Positions 45,664-53,917 of a stretch of 64,000 nt of DNA are shown here, in pieces (position 1 is the first letter of the stretch; the number at the start of each line of letters is the position of its first letter). Made by a program: the position numbers and the translations under genes. The DNA lies in contig NZ_PRDS01000003.1 in NCBI RefSeq assembly GCF_002927635.1, positions 1 through 64,000 on the forward strand, in the 5' to 3' direction. Origin of the DNA: Albidovulum inexpectatum (GTDB lineage Bacteria > Pseudomonadota > Alphaproteobacteria > Rhodobacterales > Rhodobacteraceae). The notes under the pieces are model-generated. The model had not been told where the DNA came from, did no database searches, and saw nothing but the letters and a program-made list of their open reading frames with translations.

Positions 45664-45694
45664 GGCCCGGAGCGGATATCGCCCGGGCCTTTTC
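45664..45694 (+). terminator. Terminator after the DUF2147 gene
   Basis: GGCCCGG (45664-45670) pairs with CCGGGCC (45683-45689), followed by TTTTC that touches the end of hisH on the other strand. Confidence 0.8.
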
Positions 45695-46335
45695 TATGGC
45701 TTCCAGGTCAGGAAATTCGCGATCAGCCTCAGCCCGGTTGCCTGGCTCTTCTCGGGATGGAACTGCGTGCCGACCATGTTGTCGCGCCCGACGATTGCCG
45801 TGATCGGGCCGCCATAGTCGCAATGCGCGACGAGATGTGCGGGGTCGGCAACGCGGAAGTGATAGGAATGGACGAAATAGGCGTGGCAGCCGGTTTCCAC
45901 GCCGTTCAGAACCGGATGAGCGCGGTCGATCACCAAATCGTTCCAGCCCATATGCGGCACCTTCAGCGTCGGATCGACCGGCGTGATCCGCTCGACCTGG
46001 CCGGGGATCCAGCCAAAGCCCGCCGTTTCGCGATATTCCAGCCCGCGCGAGGCCATCATCTGCATTCCGATGCAGATTCCCAGGAACGGCCGCGCACGCG
46101 CAATCACGGCGTCCTCGATCGCTTCGAAAAGGCCCGATCGGCTGTCCAGCGCCACGCGGCAGGCGGGGAATGCGCCATCGCCCGGCAATACGATGCGATC
46201 GGCGCGCGCGATGTCCTCGGGGCGGGCAGAAACAAGAATCTCGCCCGCACCGACATCCTGGGCCATGTGGGCAAAGGCCTTGGCGGCCGAATGCAGATTG
46301 CCCGATTCGTAATCGACAAGAACCGTCAGGCTCAC
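45694..46335 (-). CDS. hisH: Imidazole glycerol phosphate synthase, glutaminase subunit
   Basis: Supplies ammonia from glutamine to HisF in histidine synthesis. The 213 residues carry the triad: Cys in [11 protein letters not shown] (near residue 88), and His and Glu in [10 protein letters not shown] near the end. The start is a GTG that overlaps the hisB stop as GTGA, with GAAAGG upstream; there is no ATG at the right place. hisA and hisF do not follow; a convergent gene does. Confidence 0.95.
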   Translation of the reverse strand: MSLTVLVDYESGNLHSAAKAFAHMAQDVGAGEILVSARPEDIARADRIVLPGDGAFPACRVALDSRSGLFEAIEDAVIARARPFLGICIGMQMMASRGLEYRETAGFGWIPGQVERITPVDPTLKVPHMGWNDLVIDRAHPVLNGVETGCHAYFVHSYHFRVADPAHLVAHCDYGGPITAIVGRDNMVGTQFHPEKSQATGLRLIANFLTWKP

Positions 46336-46919
46336 AGCGCACCTTTCGTCGATGGAAGGCTGTCCCCTGCGCGCGGATCGGGTTCGACCGCCATGCGCAG
46401 CGCCCGGGCAACGGACTTGAAGGCCGCTTCGGCGATGTGGTGGCTGTTCAGCCCGTGCACCAGATCGACATGCAGCGTGATGCCGCCATGAGTGGACAGG
46501 GCCTGGAAGAATTCCCGCACCAGTTCGGTGTCGAATGTACCGATCTTCTGTGTCGGGAAGGACAGGTTCCAAACCAGATACGGTCGGCCCGACAGGTCAA
46601 GCGCGCAGGAGACCTGTGCGTCGTCCATCGCCAGGGCGAAATGTCCATAGCGGCGAATACCGCGCTTGTCGCCCAGCGCCTGGGCCAATGCCTGGCCCAG
46701 GGCGATGCCGGTATCCTCGACCGTGTGGTGATCGTCGATATGCAGATCGCCCTTTGCCCGAACATTCATGTCGATCATCGAGTGGCGGGCAAGCTGGTCA
46801 AGCATGTGGTCGAAGAAGCCGACGCCGGTGCTGTTGGCGTATCGGCCCTGGCCGTCCAGGTCGATTTCGACGGTGATGTCGGTTTCCGCCGTCTTGCGGC
46901 TGATCGACGCCTTGCGCAT
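46332..46919 (-). CDS. hisB: Imidazoleglycerol-phosphate dehydratase
   Basis: Dehydrates imidazoleglycerol phosphate in histidine synthesis. The 195 residues are the monofunctional form. Metal motifs are [29 protein letters not shown] and [15 protein letters not shown], all with intact His residues. Start [15 protein letters not shown] fits the family. It is the first gene of the hisB-hisH pair and diverges from the peptidase gene. Confidence 0.97.
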   Translation of the reverse strand: MRKASISRKTAETDITVEIDLDGQGRYANSTGVGFFDHMLDQLARHSMIDMNVRAKGDLHIDDHHTVEDTGIALGQALAQALGDKRGIRRYGHFALAMDDAQVSCALDLSGRPYLVWNLSFPTQKIGTFDTELVREFFQALSTHGGITLHVDLVHGLNSHHIAEAAFKSVARALRMAVEPDPRAGDSLPSTKGAL

Positions 46920-47090
46920 GGCTGCCTCCGCTGTCTGCCCGCTGCTTATAGGCGGCGGTTCGCTTGGAGAAAAGGGGCAGGGTGCGCGGAAATCCGCATC
47001 CCCGTGGCTGCCGTGATCTTGACGATTGCCCAACCGGCCCGTCTTGCCTCAATCAGCGCCCCAAAGCGGTAACCAGTTGGGGAAGATCAC

Positions 47091-47735
47091 ATGAATTTTG
47101 GGCAGGGGGCGATCGCGGATCGCCCGTCGTGGCGTGTGACTCTGGCGATCGCAATTGCCGTCGTTGCGTGTGCAACTGGCCCGATTGGTTCGCCCGCCCA
47201 TGGACGCGGGCTGAAGGATGTCCCGGCGCATCTGAGCACGATCAAGCCGATTCCGGCGCCGCCCGGTTTTGGCGGGATTTGCACGAAATACCCCTGGGCC
47301 TGTGCTGCCGATCGACACAAGACGGGCCTTACCCCAGAGGAGGTCCAATTGGTTAAGGCCGTAAACCGTGAGGTCAACCGCCGTGTCCCGATGGTCGAGG
47401 ACCGGGTCCAATACGGCACCGATGAGCTGTGGACGTTGCCCGGTTCACGCGGGGGCGATTGCGAGGACCTTGTGCTGCTGAAAAAGCAGATCCTTATCTC
47501 GCGCGGAATTCCGGCGGGCAACCTGTTGATCGCCGCCGTTCTGGACAGGTCGGGCAGGTCGCATGCCGTGCTGGTTGCGCGTGCGGGCCATGCGGATCTG
47601 GTTCTGGATACCCTGACCGATCGCGTTCTGCCCTGGCATCGGACGGGGTACAGCTTTCTGAAGATGCAAAGTCCGCGGGCTCCCTCCCGCTGGGGGGCGG
47701 TTCTGGCAGGCGGTATCTTCAACCCCCGGCAGTAA
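47091..47735 (+). CDS. LapG-like transglutaminase-type cysteine peptidase (BTLCP)
   Basis: A 214-residue exported protein with a hydrophobic N-terminal segment (about 16-38). The rest is the bacterial transglutaminase-like cysteine proteinase fold (DUF920) with a plausible triad: Cys124 in RGGDCEDLVLLKK, His158 in RSHAVLV and Asp173 in LVLDTLTDRV. In Pseudomonas, LapG of this family trims a giant adhesin at a double-Ala site under control of LapD. No lapD or large adhesin is visible here. The next two genes encode secreted repeat proteins, convergent with it. Confidence 0.87.
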   Translation: MNFGQGAIADRPSWRVTLAIAIAVVACATGPIGSPAHGRGLKDVPAHLSTIKPIPAPPGFGGICTKYPWACAADRHKTGLTPEEVQLVKAVNREVNRRVPMVEDRVQYGTDELWTLPGSRGGDCEDLVLLKKQILISRGIPAGNLLIAAVLDRSGRSHAVLVARAGHADLVLDTLTDRVLPWHRTGYSFLKMQSPRAPSRWGAVLAGGIFNPRQ

Positions 47736-47764
47736 ACACGGCCGCGACGAGGCGCGACCGTGTT
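47735..47764 (-). terminator. Possible shared terminator hairpin
   Basis: A 12-bp stem (47735-47746 with 47753-47764) is complete on the minus strand with one G-U pair but has a C-A mismatch on the plus strand. It lies between two convergent genes. No real U-tract follows on either strand, so termination is uncertain. Confidence 0.4.
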
Positions 47765-47792
47765 CCTTCATGACCAGGCCAAGAGCGAAGAG

Positions 47793-48722
47793 TTACTTCG
47801 CATCCGACTTCTCGGAGCCTTTTTCCTCCCGTTCCGGTTTCGAAGGCTCGGATCTTTCGGTTCGTTCGTCAGCCGTCTCGGCCTTGTCGGTTCCCTTGCG
47901 TCCGGGGCCATCTTCCTTCTTGCCCGGTCCATCCTTCTTTCCATGCCCGTCTTCCTTCTTTCCAGGCCCGTCGTTCTTTCCCGGTCCATCCTTCTTGCCG
48001 GGACCATCTTCCTTCTTGCCCGGGCCGTCCTTCTTCCCGGGGCCCTTGTGCTCTCCCGATCCGTCATCGCCGCCGCCGGAACCACCACTGCTGCCACCGG
48101 AACCATCCGACCCGCCACCGGCACCACTACCGCTGCCGTCCGAGCCACCACCGCTGCCGCCCGAGCCACCGGATCCACCCGACCCGCCGCCAGTACCACC
48201 GCCGCTGCCGCCCGAGCCGCCGGAACCACCCGACCCGCCGCCGGAACCGCCACCGCTGCCGCCCGAGCCACCCGACCCGCCACCGGTACCACTACCGCTG
48301 CCGCCCGAGCCACCGGATCCACCCGACCCGCCGCCGGTACCACCGCCGCTGCCGTCCGAGCCACCGGAGCCACCCGACCCGCCAGAGTCAGAGCCAGACC
48401 CGCCTCCGGCATTTCCGCCCGGGTTTGAATCTCGGTCAGAGGACGGATTCTCGTCACTGCCTGGAATCGCGGCTGTCGGCTGGCTGGTCAGCGCGGCCAT
48501 GACAAGCGGACAATTCTGCAGGGTGTATTCGACGATCTGTGGGAAATCGGGGCTACGCTGCAGGCGCTGGATCTCGCTACGGTAAAACACGTCGCGCGCG
48601 CAAAGCTCGCGCAGGAATTCTTCCGTGACTGCGGCTTCGGCGCCTGAAGGCGCGACCGTCGGGGCAGTCAGGGCTGTCGCAATCATCAGGAATTTCAACG
48701 TGGGCCTGATACTCGCAATCAT
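47793..48722 (-). CDS. Secreted Gly/Ser-repeat protein with charged GPGKKD tail, unknown function
   Basis: A 309-residue protein in three parts. Residues 1-30 are a signal peptide. Residues 33-87 are a compact domain with two Cys (41 and 71) and the block VFYRSEI, then LQRSPDF, QIVEYTL and CPLVMAALTSQPT. From about 95 to 235 there are near-perfect Gly/Ser repeats with a unit of about 17 residues (GGSGGSGGSGGGTGGGS). The last 75 residues repeat DGPGKKE and end in a Lys/Glu-rich tail. The next gene upstream encodes a paralogue with 43 of 53 identical residues in the folded domain. I know no characterised homologue. Start chosen from AGGAG upstream of MIASIRPT. Confidence 0.8.
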   Translation of the reverse strand: MIASIRPTLKFLMIATALTAPTVAPSGAEAAVTEEFLRELCARDVFYRSEIQRLQRSPDFPQIVEYTLQNCPLVMAALTSQPTAAIPGSDENPSSDRDSNPGGNAGGGSGSDSGGSGGSGGSDGSGGGTGGGSGGSGGSGGSGSGTGGGSGGSGGSGGGSGGGSGGSGGSGGSGGGTGGGSGGSGGSGGSGGGSDGSGSGAGGGSDGSGGSSGGSGGGDDGSGEHKGPGKKDGPGKKEDGPGKKDGPGKNDGPGKKEDGHGKKDGPGKKEDGPGRKGTDKAETADERTERSEPSKPEREEKGSEKSDAK

Positions 48723-48829
48723 GGTGCACACTCCTGGCCGCAATGGCCATCTGGGTGAGGATGGCTTGATCCTCTGTGATGCGGTGGCCTGACCGAAAAT
48801 CGGCTCATCACCGCTTGGCATTCGGTTGA

Positions 48830-48858
48830 AAAATGGGCCTTTCGCCGCAATGTGTCAA
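48830..48858 (-). promoter_or_regulatory. Candidate promoter of the first Gly/Ser-repeat gene
   Basis: TTGACA and CATTTT spaced by 17 bp on the minus strand, about 108 bp before the start codon. The spacer holds TTGCGGC, also found in the spacer of the paralogue's promoter. Confidence 0.6.
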
Positions 48859-48908
48859 TTGGGCGTCAGAAATAGGGCGCAAACGTGGCAATCATGCCTC
48901 ACACGATT

Positions 48909-48930
48909 GGGCGCGCCGCAAGGCGCGCCC
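48909..48930 (-). other. Perfect G/C hairpin after the second Gly/Ser-repeat gene
   Basis: GGGCGCGCC and GGCGCGCCC form a 9-bp perfect stem with a four-base loop (GCAA on plus, TTGC on minus), 28 bp after the stop codon at 48959. There is no U-tract. It may end or protect the 3' end of that mRNA. Confidence 0.5.
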
Positions 48931-48958
48931 AGGTTCACGGCAGGTTGCCATGACCGTG

Positions 48959-49600
48959 TCAATTGGCGGAGCCTCCGAGCCCGCCGCCGGAACCACCGCC
49001 ATTGCCTCCGACACCGCCGGAACCACCGCCATTGCCTCCGACACCGCCGGAACCACCGGTTCCACCGCCGGAGCCGCCGCCATTGCCACCGACACCGCCA
49101 GAGCCACCGCCAGAGCCACCGGTTCCACCGCCGGAACCACCGCCGCTGCCGCCCGAGCCACCGGCACCGCCACCGCTGCCGCCCGAGCCGCCGGAGCCTC
49201 CCGATCCGCCGCCGGTGCCACCACCGCTGCCGCCCGAGCCGCCGGAGCCACCCGATCCGCCGCCGGCACCGCCACCGCTGCCGCCCGATCCGCCGGAGCC
49301 TCCCGGCCCGCCGCCGTCATTGTCATCATCGCTGGGCGCGGGGATCGATGCGGTCGGTTGGCTTGTCAGCGCAGCCATCACCAAGGGACAGTTTTTCAAT
49401 GTATATTCAACGATCTGGGCGAAATCCGGGCTGCGCTGCAGCTTGCGTATCTCGCTGCGATAGAAGACCTTCTTCTGGCACAGCGATTTCAGAAATTCCT
49501 CGCTTACATCGGCTCTGGACGCCGTCGGAGCGAGCATGGGCAGGGTCAACGCTGTCGCGACAACCAGCGACCTCCAGACCGTTCGCGAATGGGTAATCAT
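48959..49600 (-). CDS. Secreted Gly/Ser-repeat protein, paralogue of the neighbouring gene
   Basis: A 213-residue paralogue of the adjacent protein. Signal peptide residues 1-30; folded domain 33-87 with Cys41 and Cys71 at identical positions; then an acidic linker (PSDDDNDGG) and Gly/Ser repeats to the end, turning into GGVGGNGGGSGG units and stopping at GGSAN. It lacks the charged tail of its neighbour. GGAGG lies eight bases before ATG 49600, making the earlier TTG unlikely. It has its own promoter. The C-terminal part is low complexity and probably unfolded or polyglycine-like. No function is known to me. Confidence 0.8.
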   Translation of the reverse strand: MITHSRTVWRSLVVATALTLPMLAPTASRADVSEEFLKSLCQKKVFYRSEIRKLQRSPDFAQIVEYTLKNCPLVMAALTSQPTASIPAPSDDDNDGGGPGGSGGSGGSGGGAGGGSGGSGGSGGSGGGTGGGSGGSGGSGGSGGGAGGSGGSGGGSGGGTGGSGGGSGGVGGNGGGSGGGTGGSGGVGGNGGGSGGVGGNGGGSGGGLGGSAN

Positions 49601-49692
49601 CTTCAAATCCTCCGTCTCGAATGAGGCAGCTGAAAAATGTGTTCGTGCCGGCCCAATGCCGGGCGGACTGCCAAAAATTATGACATTGCCAA

Positions 49693-49721
49693 ATTGTGCG
49701 CGGAAAATGCCGCAAGGTCAA
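49693..49721 (-). promoter_or_regulatory. Candidate sigma-70 promoter of the second Gly/Ser-repeat gene
   Basis: TTGACC and CACAAT spaced by 17 bp on the minus strand, giving a leader of about 86 bases. Confidence 0.65.
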
Positions 49722-49870
49722 ACATGCGGCAAAAATGTGGCAGCAATATAGCTGATTTGCTCGTCACTCATGTGTGCGCTCCCGGCAGGGGCCACGACCT
49801 GCAAGTCTTGGCGCTGTGACGGCGCTGCGTCGAACGGCCACGGGACCCGACATTGATGGAGGAAAACTGG

Positions 49871-49942
49871 AGCGGGCGATGAGATTCGAACTCACGACCC
49901 TTACCTTGGCAAGGTAATGCTCTACCCCTGAGCTACGCCCGC
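49871..49942 (-). tRNA. tRNA-Gly (anticodon GCC), copy 1
   Basis: The 72-base minus-strand sequence folds as a cloverleaf: acceptor GCGGGCG/CGCCCGC, D-stem GCTC/GAGC, anticodon loop TTGCCAA (GCC, reading GGC/GGU), T-arm with TTCGAAT, discriminator T. The CCA end is encoded (49868-49870). It is identical to the second copy 205 bp away but has its own promoter (49956-49983). Confidence 0.97.
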
Positions 49943-49955
49943 TCTGTGCGGCTGC

Positions 49956-49983
49956 ATCTAGCGATTCTTCCCAATGGATGCAA
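49956..49983 (-). promoter_or_regulatory. Candidate promoter of tRNA-Gly copy 1
   Basis: TTGCAT and CTAGAT spaced by 16 bp on the minus strand; predicted start about 7 bases before the mature 5' end. Confidence 0.5.
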
Positions 49984-50032
49984 GGGCAAAAATGCGCGAT
50001 TCCAGTCGCTTGGGCGTGGCGCGATGGAGGGT

Positions 50033-50063
50033 AAAAAACAAAGGGCGCCCCGTTGGCGCCCTT
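50033..50063 (-). terminator. Terminator between the two tRNA-Gly genes
   Basis: Perfect 9-bp stem AAGGGCGCC/GGCGCCCTT (50041-50049 with 50055-50063), followed on the minus strand by TG then six T. It ends the transcript of tRNA copy 2 before copy 1 begins. Confidence 0.88.
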
Positions 50064-50075
50064 GTTTTCGAATGG

Positions 50076-50147
50076 AGCGGGCGATGAGATTCGAACTCAC
50101 GACCCTTACCTTGGCAAGGTAATGCTCTACCCCTGAGCTACGCCCGC
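50076..50147 (-). tRNA. tRNA-Gly (anticodon GCC), copy 2
   Basis: Same 72-base sequence as copy 1, with the same GCC anticodon and an encoded CCA (50073-50075). It is followed by an intrinsic terminator, so the two copies are separate transcription units. Confidence 0.97.
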
Positions 50148-50166
50148 CCCGTTTCGATGCGCCGTC

Positions 50167-50194
50167 AGATAATTCGATCCGCCGGGGGCTTCAA
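50167..50194 (-). promoter_or_regulatory. Candidate promoter of tRNA-Gly copy 2
   Basis: TTGAAG and TTATCT spaced by 16 bp on the minus strand, with a predicted start about 13 bases before the mature tRNA. Confidence 0.55.
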
Positions 50195-50343
50195 GAGGAA
50201 AATTGCGGCCTGGCGTGATTTTTCGTCAACGTCCGCCCCCGGGGAGGCCCGGCGCCTTGCCTGCCGGGTGGCCCGCCATGCCCCAATCGACGGGGATCCG
50301 GGCCGGGCCGATTCTCACCTTCACTGCTCTCTTGCCGGTCACG

Positions 50344-50372
50344 CAAAAGGCCGGCGCAATCATGCGCCGGCC
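50344..50372 (-). terminator. Terminator of pyc
   Basis: Perfect 10-bp stem (50349-50358 with 50363-50372) with a four-base loop, then TTTTGCG on the minus strand, 23 bp after the pyc stop. Confidence 0.9.
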
Positions 50373-50394
50373 AGTGGGCGGGTTATCCCGCACT

Positions 50395-53300
50395 TTATTG
50401 GGCTTCGAACTCGATCAGCAGATCCTTGGCCTCGATCTGGCTGCCCGGCTGAACGTGCACCGCCTTGATGACGCCCGCCCGTTCCGAGTGGATGCCGGTT
50501 TCCATCTTCATGGCCTCGATCGTCAGCAGCAGATCGCCCTGGCCCACCTTCTGCCCCGGCTGAACCGCGACCGAGGCGACCGAGCCCGGCATCGGGGCGC
50601 CGACATGGTTGGGATTGCTCTCGTCGGCCTTCAGACGCGCGGCGGCCTTCGACTTGATCATGCGGTTCGGGACACGAATGACGCGCGGCTGGCCGTTGAG
50701 TTCGAAGAAGACCTTCACGTCGCCCTTGTCGTCGGTGTCGCTGACGGCCTGCAGGCGGATCTCCAGCGTCTTGCCAGGATCGATCTCGACCGAGATTTCC
50801 TCGCCCGGCTCCATCCCGTAAAAGAAGGTCCGGGTGGGCAGGGTGCGCACGGGGCCATAGATTCGGTGCCGGCCCATGTAGTCGAGGAAGACCTTCGGAT
50901 ACATCAGGTATCCATTCAGGTCCTCATCATCGACCTTGAAGCCCTCGAGCTCTTCGGACAGCTTGCGGCGCGTTTCCTCCAGATCCACCGGCGGCAGGTG
51001 CTTGCCCGGCCGGTCGGTCATCGGCTTTTCGCCTTTCAACACCTTCTTGACGATGCCCTCGGGGAATCCGCCCGGCGGCTGGCCCAGATTGCCACGCAGC
51101 ATGTCCACCACCGAGTCGGGGAAGGCGACCTCGACATTCGGGTCCTCGACCTGCTCGCGTGTCAGTCCCTGCGCGACCATCATCAGCGCCATGTCGCCCA
51201 CGACCTTCGACGATGGCGTGACCTTGACGATGTCACCGAACATCTTGTTGGCGTCCGCATAGGCCTGCGCGACTTCGTGCCAGCGTTCTTCCAGCCCCAG
51301 CGAGCGCGCCTGCGCCTTGAGATTGGTGAACTGCCCGCCCGGCATCTCGTGCAGGTAGACCTCGGAGGCGGGCGCCTGAAGACCCGATTCAAAGGCGGCA
51401 TACTGGGCGCGGACCGCTTCCCAGTAGTTCGAGATCTCGCGGATGGCGCCGATATCCAGACCCGTGTCACGCTCGGTATGGCGCAGCGCCTCGACGATCG
51501 AACCCAGGCAGGGTTGCGATGTTCCGCCCGAGAACGCATCCATCGCCGCGTCAACCGCATCCACGCCCGCATCGGCCGCGGCAAGGATCGTCGCCCCCGC
51601 GATACCGCTGGTGTCATGTGTGTGGAAGTGAATCGGCAGACCGACCTCTTCCTTCAGCGCCTTGATCAGCACGCGCGCCGCGGCGGGTTTCAAAAGCCCC
51701 GCCATGTCCTTCAGACCCAGGATATGGGCCCCGGCATCGCGCAGCTGCTTGCCCATGTTGACGTAATAGTTCAGATCGTATTTCGCGCGATCCGGGTCAA
51801 GGATGTCGCCGGTATAGCAGATCGTGCCTTCGCAGACCTTGTTCTGCTCGATCACAGCATCCATGGCGACGCGCATGTTCTCGACCCAGTTCAGGCTGTC
51901 GAAGACGCGGAAGACGTCGACGCCGGTTTCCGCCGCCTGGCGGATGAATTCCCGCACGACGTTATCGGGATAGTTGGTATAGCCCACCGCGTTCGAGGCC
52001 CGCAGCAGCATCTGCGTCATCAGATTCGGCATGGCCGCGCGCAGGTCGCGCAGGCGCTGCCATGGACATTCCTGCAGGAAGCGATAGGCCACGTCGAAGG
52101 TCGCGCCGCCCCAGCATTCGACCGAGAACAGCTGCGGCAGGTTCGCCGCATAGGCGGGCGCCACCCGGATCATGTCGATCGAGCGCATCCGCGTCGCCAG
52201 AAGCGATTGATGCCCGTCACGCATCGTCGTGTCGGTGATCAGCACCCGCTTCTGTTCGGCCATCCAGTCGGCGACCGCCTGCGGACCCTTTTCGAGCAGC
52301 AGGTTTCGCGTGCCCGGCGCGGGTTCGGCCCGCAGCGCCGGCGGTTTGGGCTGGCGCGCTTCGGCCGGAGGCTTGGGCCGACCGGCGGTTTCGGGATGCC
52401 CGTTCACCGTGATGTCGGCAATATAGGTCAGGATCTTCGTCGCCCGGTCGCGCCGCTTGCGGAAGTTGAACAGCTCGGGCGTCGTGTCGATGAACTTCGT
52501 CGTGTATTCGTTCGACAGGAAGGTCGGGTGTTTCAGCAGGTTGATGACGAAGTCGATATTCGTGCTGACGCCGCGGATGCGGAATTCGCGCAGCGCCCGG
52601 TCCATGCGCGCGATGGCCTGTTCGGGCGTGTTGGCCCATGCCGTGACCTTGACCAGAAGCGAGTCATAATAACGCGTGATCACCCCGCCGGCATAGGCGG
52701 TGCCGCCGTCCAGACGAATGCCCATGCCCGTGGCCGAGCGATAGGCGGTGATGCGACCGTAATCGGGGATGAAGTTGTTCTGGGGGTCCTCGGTCGTGAC
52801 CCGGCATTGCAGGGCGTGACCGGACAGCGTGATGTCCTCTTGCCGCGCGACGCCGGTCGCCTCGGCCAGTGTCTTGCCCTCGGCGATCTTGATCTGCGCC
52901 TGGACGATGTCGATGCCGGTCACTTCCTCGGTGACCGTATGTTCGACCTGGATGCGGGGGTTGACCTCGATGAAGTAGAAGGCGCCCGTGTCCATGTCCA
53001 TCAGGAACTCGACGGTTCCGGCGCATTCATAGCCGACATGGGCGCAGATGCGGCGGCCAAGCTCGCACAGCTCCTCGCGTTGCTCTTGCGTCAGGTATGG
53101 GGCAGGCGCGCGCTCGACCACCTTCTGGTTGCGCCGCTGCACCGTGCAGTCGCGTTCGTAGAGGTGATAGATGTTGCCGTACTTGTCGCCGAGGATCTGG
53201 ACCTCGACATGGCGGGCGCGCTGGATCATCTTTTCCAGATAACCCTCGCCATTGCCGAAGGCAGCCTCGGCCTCGCGCCGGCCTTCGCGAATCTTTTCGA

Positions 53301-53841
53301 TCAATTCGTCCGGGCCAAGGATCGGGCGCATGCCGCGTCCGCCGCCGCCCCAGCTGGCCTTCAGCATCAGCGGATAGCCGATCTTTTCGGCTTCGGCCCT
53401 GATGGCCTCCCAATCGTCGCCCAGGACGTCCGTGGCAGGGATCACCGGCACGCCCGCTTCGATCGCCACGCGCCGGGCGCTGGCCTTGTCGCCAAGCGCG
53501 CGCATCGTTTCCGGGCGCGGGCCGATGAAGGCGATACCGGCCTTTTCGCAGGCTTCGGCGAATTCGGGATTTTCGGACAGAAGGCCATAGCCGGGATGAA
53601 TCGCATCCGCGCCGCATTCCCTGGCGACCCGGATGATCGAGGGAATCGAAAGATAGGCCTGCACCGGGCCCAGCCCTTCGCCGATGCGATAGGCCTCGTC
53701 AGCCTTGAAGCGGTGAAGCGAGAGCTTGTCTTCCTCGGCATAGACGGCGACGGTGCGCTTTCCCAGCTCGGTCGCGGCGCGCATGACGCGGATCGCGATC
53801 TCGCCGCGGTTGGCCACAAGGATTTTCTTGAACTCGGTCAT
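50395..53841 (-). CDS. pyc: Pyruvate carboxylase
   Basis: Biotin enzyme that carboxylates pyruvate to oxaloacetate, refilling the TCA cycle. The 1148 residues hold all three parts in one chain: biotin carboxylase (about 1-460, with ILVANRGEIAIRVMRA and the ATP loop SWGGGGRGM), carboxyltransferase (about 530-810, with DTTMRDGHQSLLATRMR), and a C-terminal biotinyl domain with EAMKMETGIHSERAG around the biotinylated Lys. Start at MTEFKKILVAN, the family start. A GTTGCAAC repeat lies upstream. It is a single-gene unit with its own terminator. Confidence 0.98.
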   Translation of the reverse strand: MTEFKKILVANRGEIAIRVMRAATELGKRTVAVYAEEDKLSLHRFKADEAYRIGEGLGPVQAYLSIPSIIRVARECGADAIHPGYGLLSENPEFAEACEKAGIAFIGPRPETMRALGDKASARRVAIEAGVPVIPATDVLGDDWEAIRAEAEKIGYPLMLKASWGGGGRGMRPILGPDELIEKIREGRREAEAAFGNGEGYLEKMIQRARHVEVQILGDKYGNIYHLYERDCTVQRRNQKVVERAPAPYLTQEQREELCELGRRICAHVGYECAGTVEFLMDMDTGAFYFIEVNPRIQVEHTVTEEVTGIDIVQAQIKIAEGKTLAEATGVARQEDITLSGHALQCRVTTEDPQNNFIPDYGRITAYRSATGMGIRLDGGTAYAGGVITRYYDSLLVKVTAWANTPEQAIARMDRALREFRIRGVSTNIDFVINLLKHPTFLSNEYTTKFIDTTPELFNFRKRRDRATKILTYIADITVNGHPETAGRPKPPAEARQPKPPALRAEPAPGTRNLLLEKGPQAVADWMAEQKRVLITDTTMRDGHQSLLATRMRSIDMIRVAPAYAANLPQLFSVECWGGATFDVAYRFLQECPWQRLRDLRAAMPNLMTQMLLRASNAVGYTNYPDNVVREFIRQAAETGVDVFRVFDSLNWVENMRVAMDAVIEQNKVCEGTICYTGDILDPDRAKYDLNYYVNMGKQLRDAGAHILGLKDMAGLLKPAAARVLIKALKEEVGLPIHFHTHDTSGIAGATILAAADAGVDAVDAAMDAFSGGTSQPCLGSIVEALRHTERDTGLDIGAIREISNYWEAVRAQYAAFESGLQAPASEVYLHEMPGGQFTNLKAQARSLGLEERWHEVAQAYADANKMFGDIVKVTPSSKVVGDMALMMVAQGLTREQVEDPNVEVAFPDSVVDMLRGNLGQPPGGFPEGIVKKVLKGEKPMTDRPGKHLPPVDLEETRRKLSEELEGFKVDDEDLNGYLMYPKVFLDYMGRHRIYGPVRTLPTRTFFYGMEPGEEISVEIDPGKTLEIRLQAVSDTDDKGDVKVFFELNGQPRVIRVPNRMIKSKAAARLKADESNPNHVGAPMPGSVASVAVQPGQKVGQGDLLLTIEAMKMETGIHSERAGVIKAVHVQPGSQIEAKDLLIEFEAQ

Positions 53842-53917
53842 GTCCGTTTCTCCCCCGGTCGCGCTTGCAGCGCACAATAGGGATGCCGCGTCGCCGCGCA
53901 AGGCCCGTTTGCGACGC

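Noticed and set aside
47770-48585. Plus-strand Pro-rich open frame (PPLPPEPP repeats) opposite the Gly/Ser-repeat gene
   Set aside because: It is the complement of Gly/Ser codons. The minus strand has the signal peptide, Shine-Dalgarno, promoter and a paralogue; the plus strand has none of these.
48100-49320. Regularly spaced repeats that might suggest a CRISPR array
   Set aside because: The repeats are in-frame Gly/Ser codons with no unique spacers and no cas genes in the window.
50203-53880. Very long plus-strand open frame of over 1200 codons opposite pyc
   Set aside because: High-GC codon bias of the real gene on the minus strand removes stops from the antisense frame. The translation is rich in Arg, Asp, His and Gln with no known domain, while the minus strand encodes a complete pyruvate carboxylase.
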